From positions 177,532 through 234,203 of the forward strand of contig NZ_LOHG01000003.1 of NCBI RefSeq assembly GCF_022790535.1: 56,672 bases of DNA, in the 5' to 3' direction. Origin of the DNA: Pseudomonas maioricensis. GTDB taxonomy: Bacteria > Pseudomonadota > Gammaproteobacteria > Pseudomonadales > Pseudomonadaceae. Both the position numbers and the translations under genes were made by a program. Every line of letters begins with the position of its first letter. The first letter of the stretch is position 1. Positions 56,211 to 56,672 of the stretch are shown piece by piece. The notes beneath the pieces were generated by a model. That model searched no databases. It saw only the letters and a program-made list of their open reading frames with translations, and was not told where the DNA came from.

Positions 56211-56579
56211 ATGACCGACTCCCACGATGACCGCCGCCGCTTCAAACGCATCGCATTCGATGCCAAAACCACACTGAGCCAGGGGGACCACAATTGGCAG
56301 GTTCAACTGGTCGACCTGTCTCTGAAGGGCATGCTTATCGAGCGCCCACAACCGTGGCAAACCGATACACATGAGCCATTCCACGCTGACATAAAGTTGA
56401 GCAATGAAGTACATGTGCAAATGGACGTCAGACTGACCCACGATGACAACGGCCAGTTGGGATTTGTCTGTGAGCACATTACGCTCGACTCAATCAGCCA
56501 CCTGCGACGCCTGATCGAACTGAACCTGGCCGATCACGATGAGCTTGAACGGGAGTTGGCGGCGCTGATTGAGGTGTAA
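56211..56579 (+). CDS. mapZ: PilZ-domain c-di-GMP receptor (MapZ-like, PA4608 type)
   Basis: A 122-residue single-domain PilZ protein. Both c-di-GMP contacts are intact: RRxxR (Arg9, Arg10, Arg13 in DDRRRFKRIAFD) and DxSxxG in LVDLSLKGM. The C-terminal helix (ISHLRRLIELNL, LERELAAL) matches PA4608. PA4608, named MapZ, binds the chemotaxis methyltransferase CheR1 in P. aeruginosa and so links c-di-GMP to swimming; the same role here is inferred. ATG 56211 fits the PA4608 N-terminus; an ATG ten codons earlier is possible. Confidence 0.88.
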   Translation: MTDSHDDRRRFKRIAFDAKTTLSQGDHNWQVQLVDLSLKGMLIERPQPWQTDTHEPFHADIKLSNEVHVQMDVRLTHDDNGQLGFVCEHITLDSISHLRRLIELNLADHDELERELAALIEV

Positions 56580-56599
56580 GGATCTGCATGGTCTTTTAA

Positions 56600-56672
56600 C
56601 TGTAGGAGCGCGCCCGCTGTCCCTGACACCGCGCTGTCTCGCGGCAAACATAGGACCTGTAGGAGCTGCCGA
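56600..56672. repeat. REP halves and leader motif at the window end
   Basis: A half-REP (CTGTAGGAGCGCGC) at 56600, the leader CCTGACACCGCGCTGTCTC with GCGGCAAACA at 56622-56650, then the start of a further REP (CTGTAGGAGCTGCCGA) cut by the window edge. Confidence 0.75.

Overview
The window is a piece of a Pseudomonas chromosome, most likely from the fluorescens/putida side of the genus rather than P. aeruginosa. The gene order follows, from memory, the P. aeruginosa PAO1 stretch from clpB (PA4542) to the PilZ gene PA4608. REP-type inverted repeats typical of fluorescent pseudomonads fill most gaps. It is mainly core genome: no prophage, insertion sequence, integrase, CRISPR array or antibiotic gene cluster was seen. 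No database search was possible, so names rest on motifs, length and gene order.

Layout. 1-3030: a Fur-controlled haem ABC importer (periplasmic binder, permease, ATPase). 3480-4110: a minus-strand tRNA operon (Asn, Pro, Lys, Pro) with a strong promoter. 4245-9983: clpB with a sigma-32 promoter, pgeF-rluD, and divergent bamD. 10327-13491: a small Cys-rich membrane protein and the PilS-PilR pair. 13670-21277: thiO, the minor-pilin block pilE-pilY1-pilX-pilW-pilV-fimU, and divergent fimT. 21443-27172: the overlapping ribF-ileS-lspA-fkpB-ispH cluster. 27306-34830: murJ, rpsT, creA, proB, obgE, rpmA-rplU and divergent ispB. 35132-41257: a Fur-boxed small gene, fklB, small conserved proteins, a Lon-like protease and a DUF3015 protein. 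41356-45840: a DUF4105/Lnb-like protein, a GreB-like factor and ettA. 46293-51573: the MorA-type GGDEF-EAL protein and glyA. 51660-52440: an AT-richer islet with a frameshifted orphan gene. 52502-56579: cobW/yjiA, ybdD, cstA and a MapZ-like PilZ gene.

How the genes fit together. Several genes bear on surface life: PilS/PilR and the minor pilins with PilY1 serve type IV pili, MorA is predicted to make and break c-di-GMP, and the PilZ protein keeps both c-di-GMP-binding motifs. Envelope assembly is served by bamD, lspA, murJ, ispB and perhaps the Lnb-like gene. Iron control appears twice, each time with a clear Fur-box match. cstA-ybdD-yjiA matches the btsT-yjiX-yjiA order of E. coli and points to pyruvate or peptide uptake.

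The least explained parts are the frameshifted islet after glyA with its palindromic upstream region, a possible 22-residue ORF at 37248-37316, the P-loop arginine of the Lon-like protease, and a conserved leader motif in front of several REP elements.
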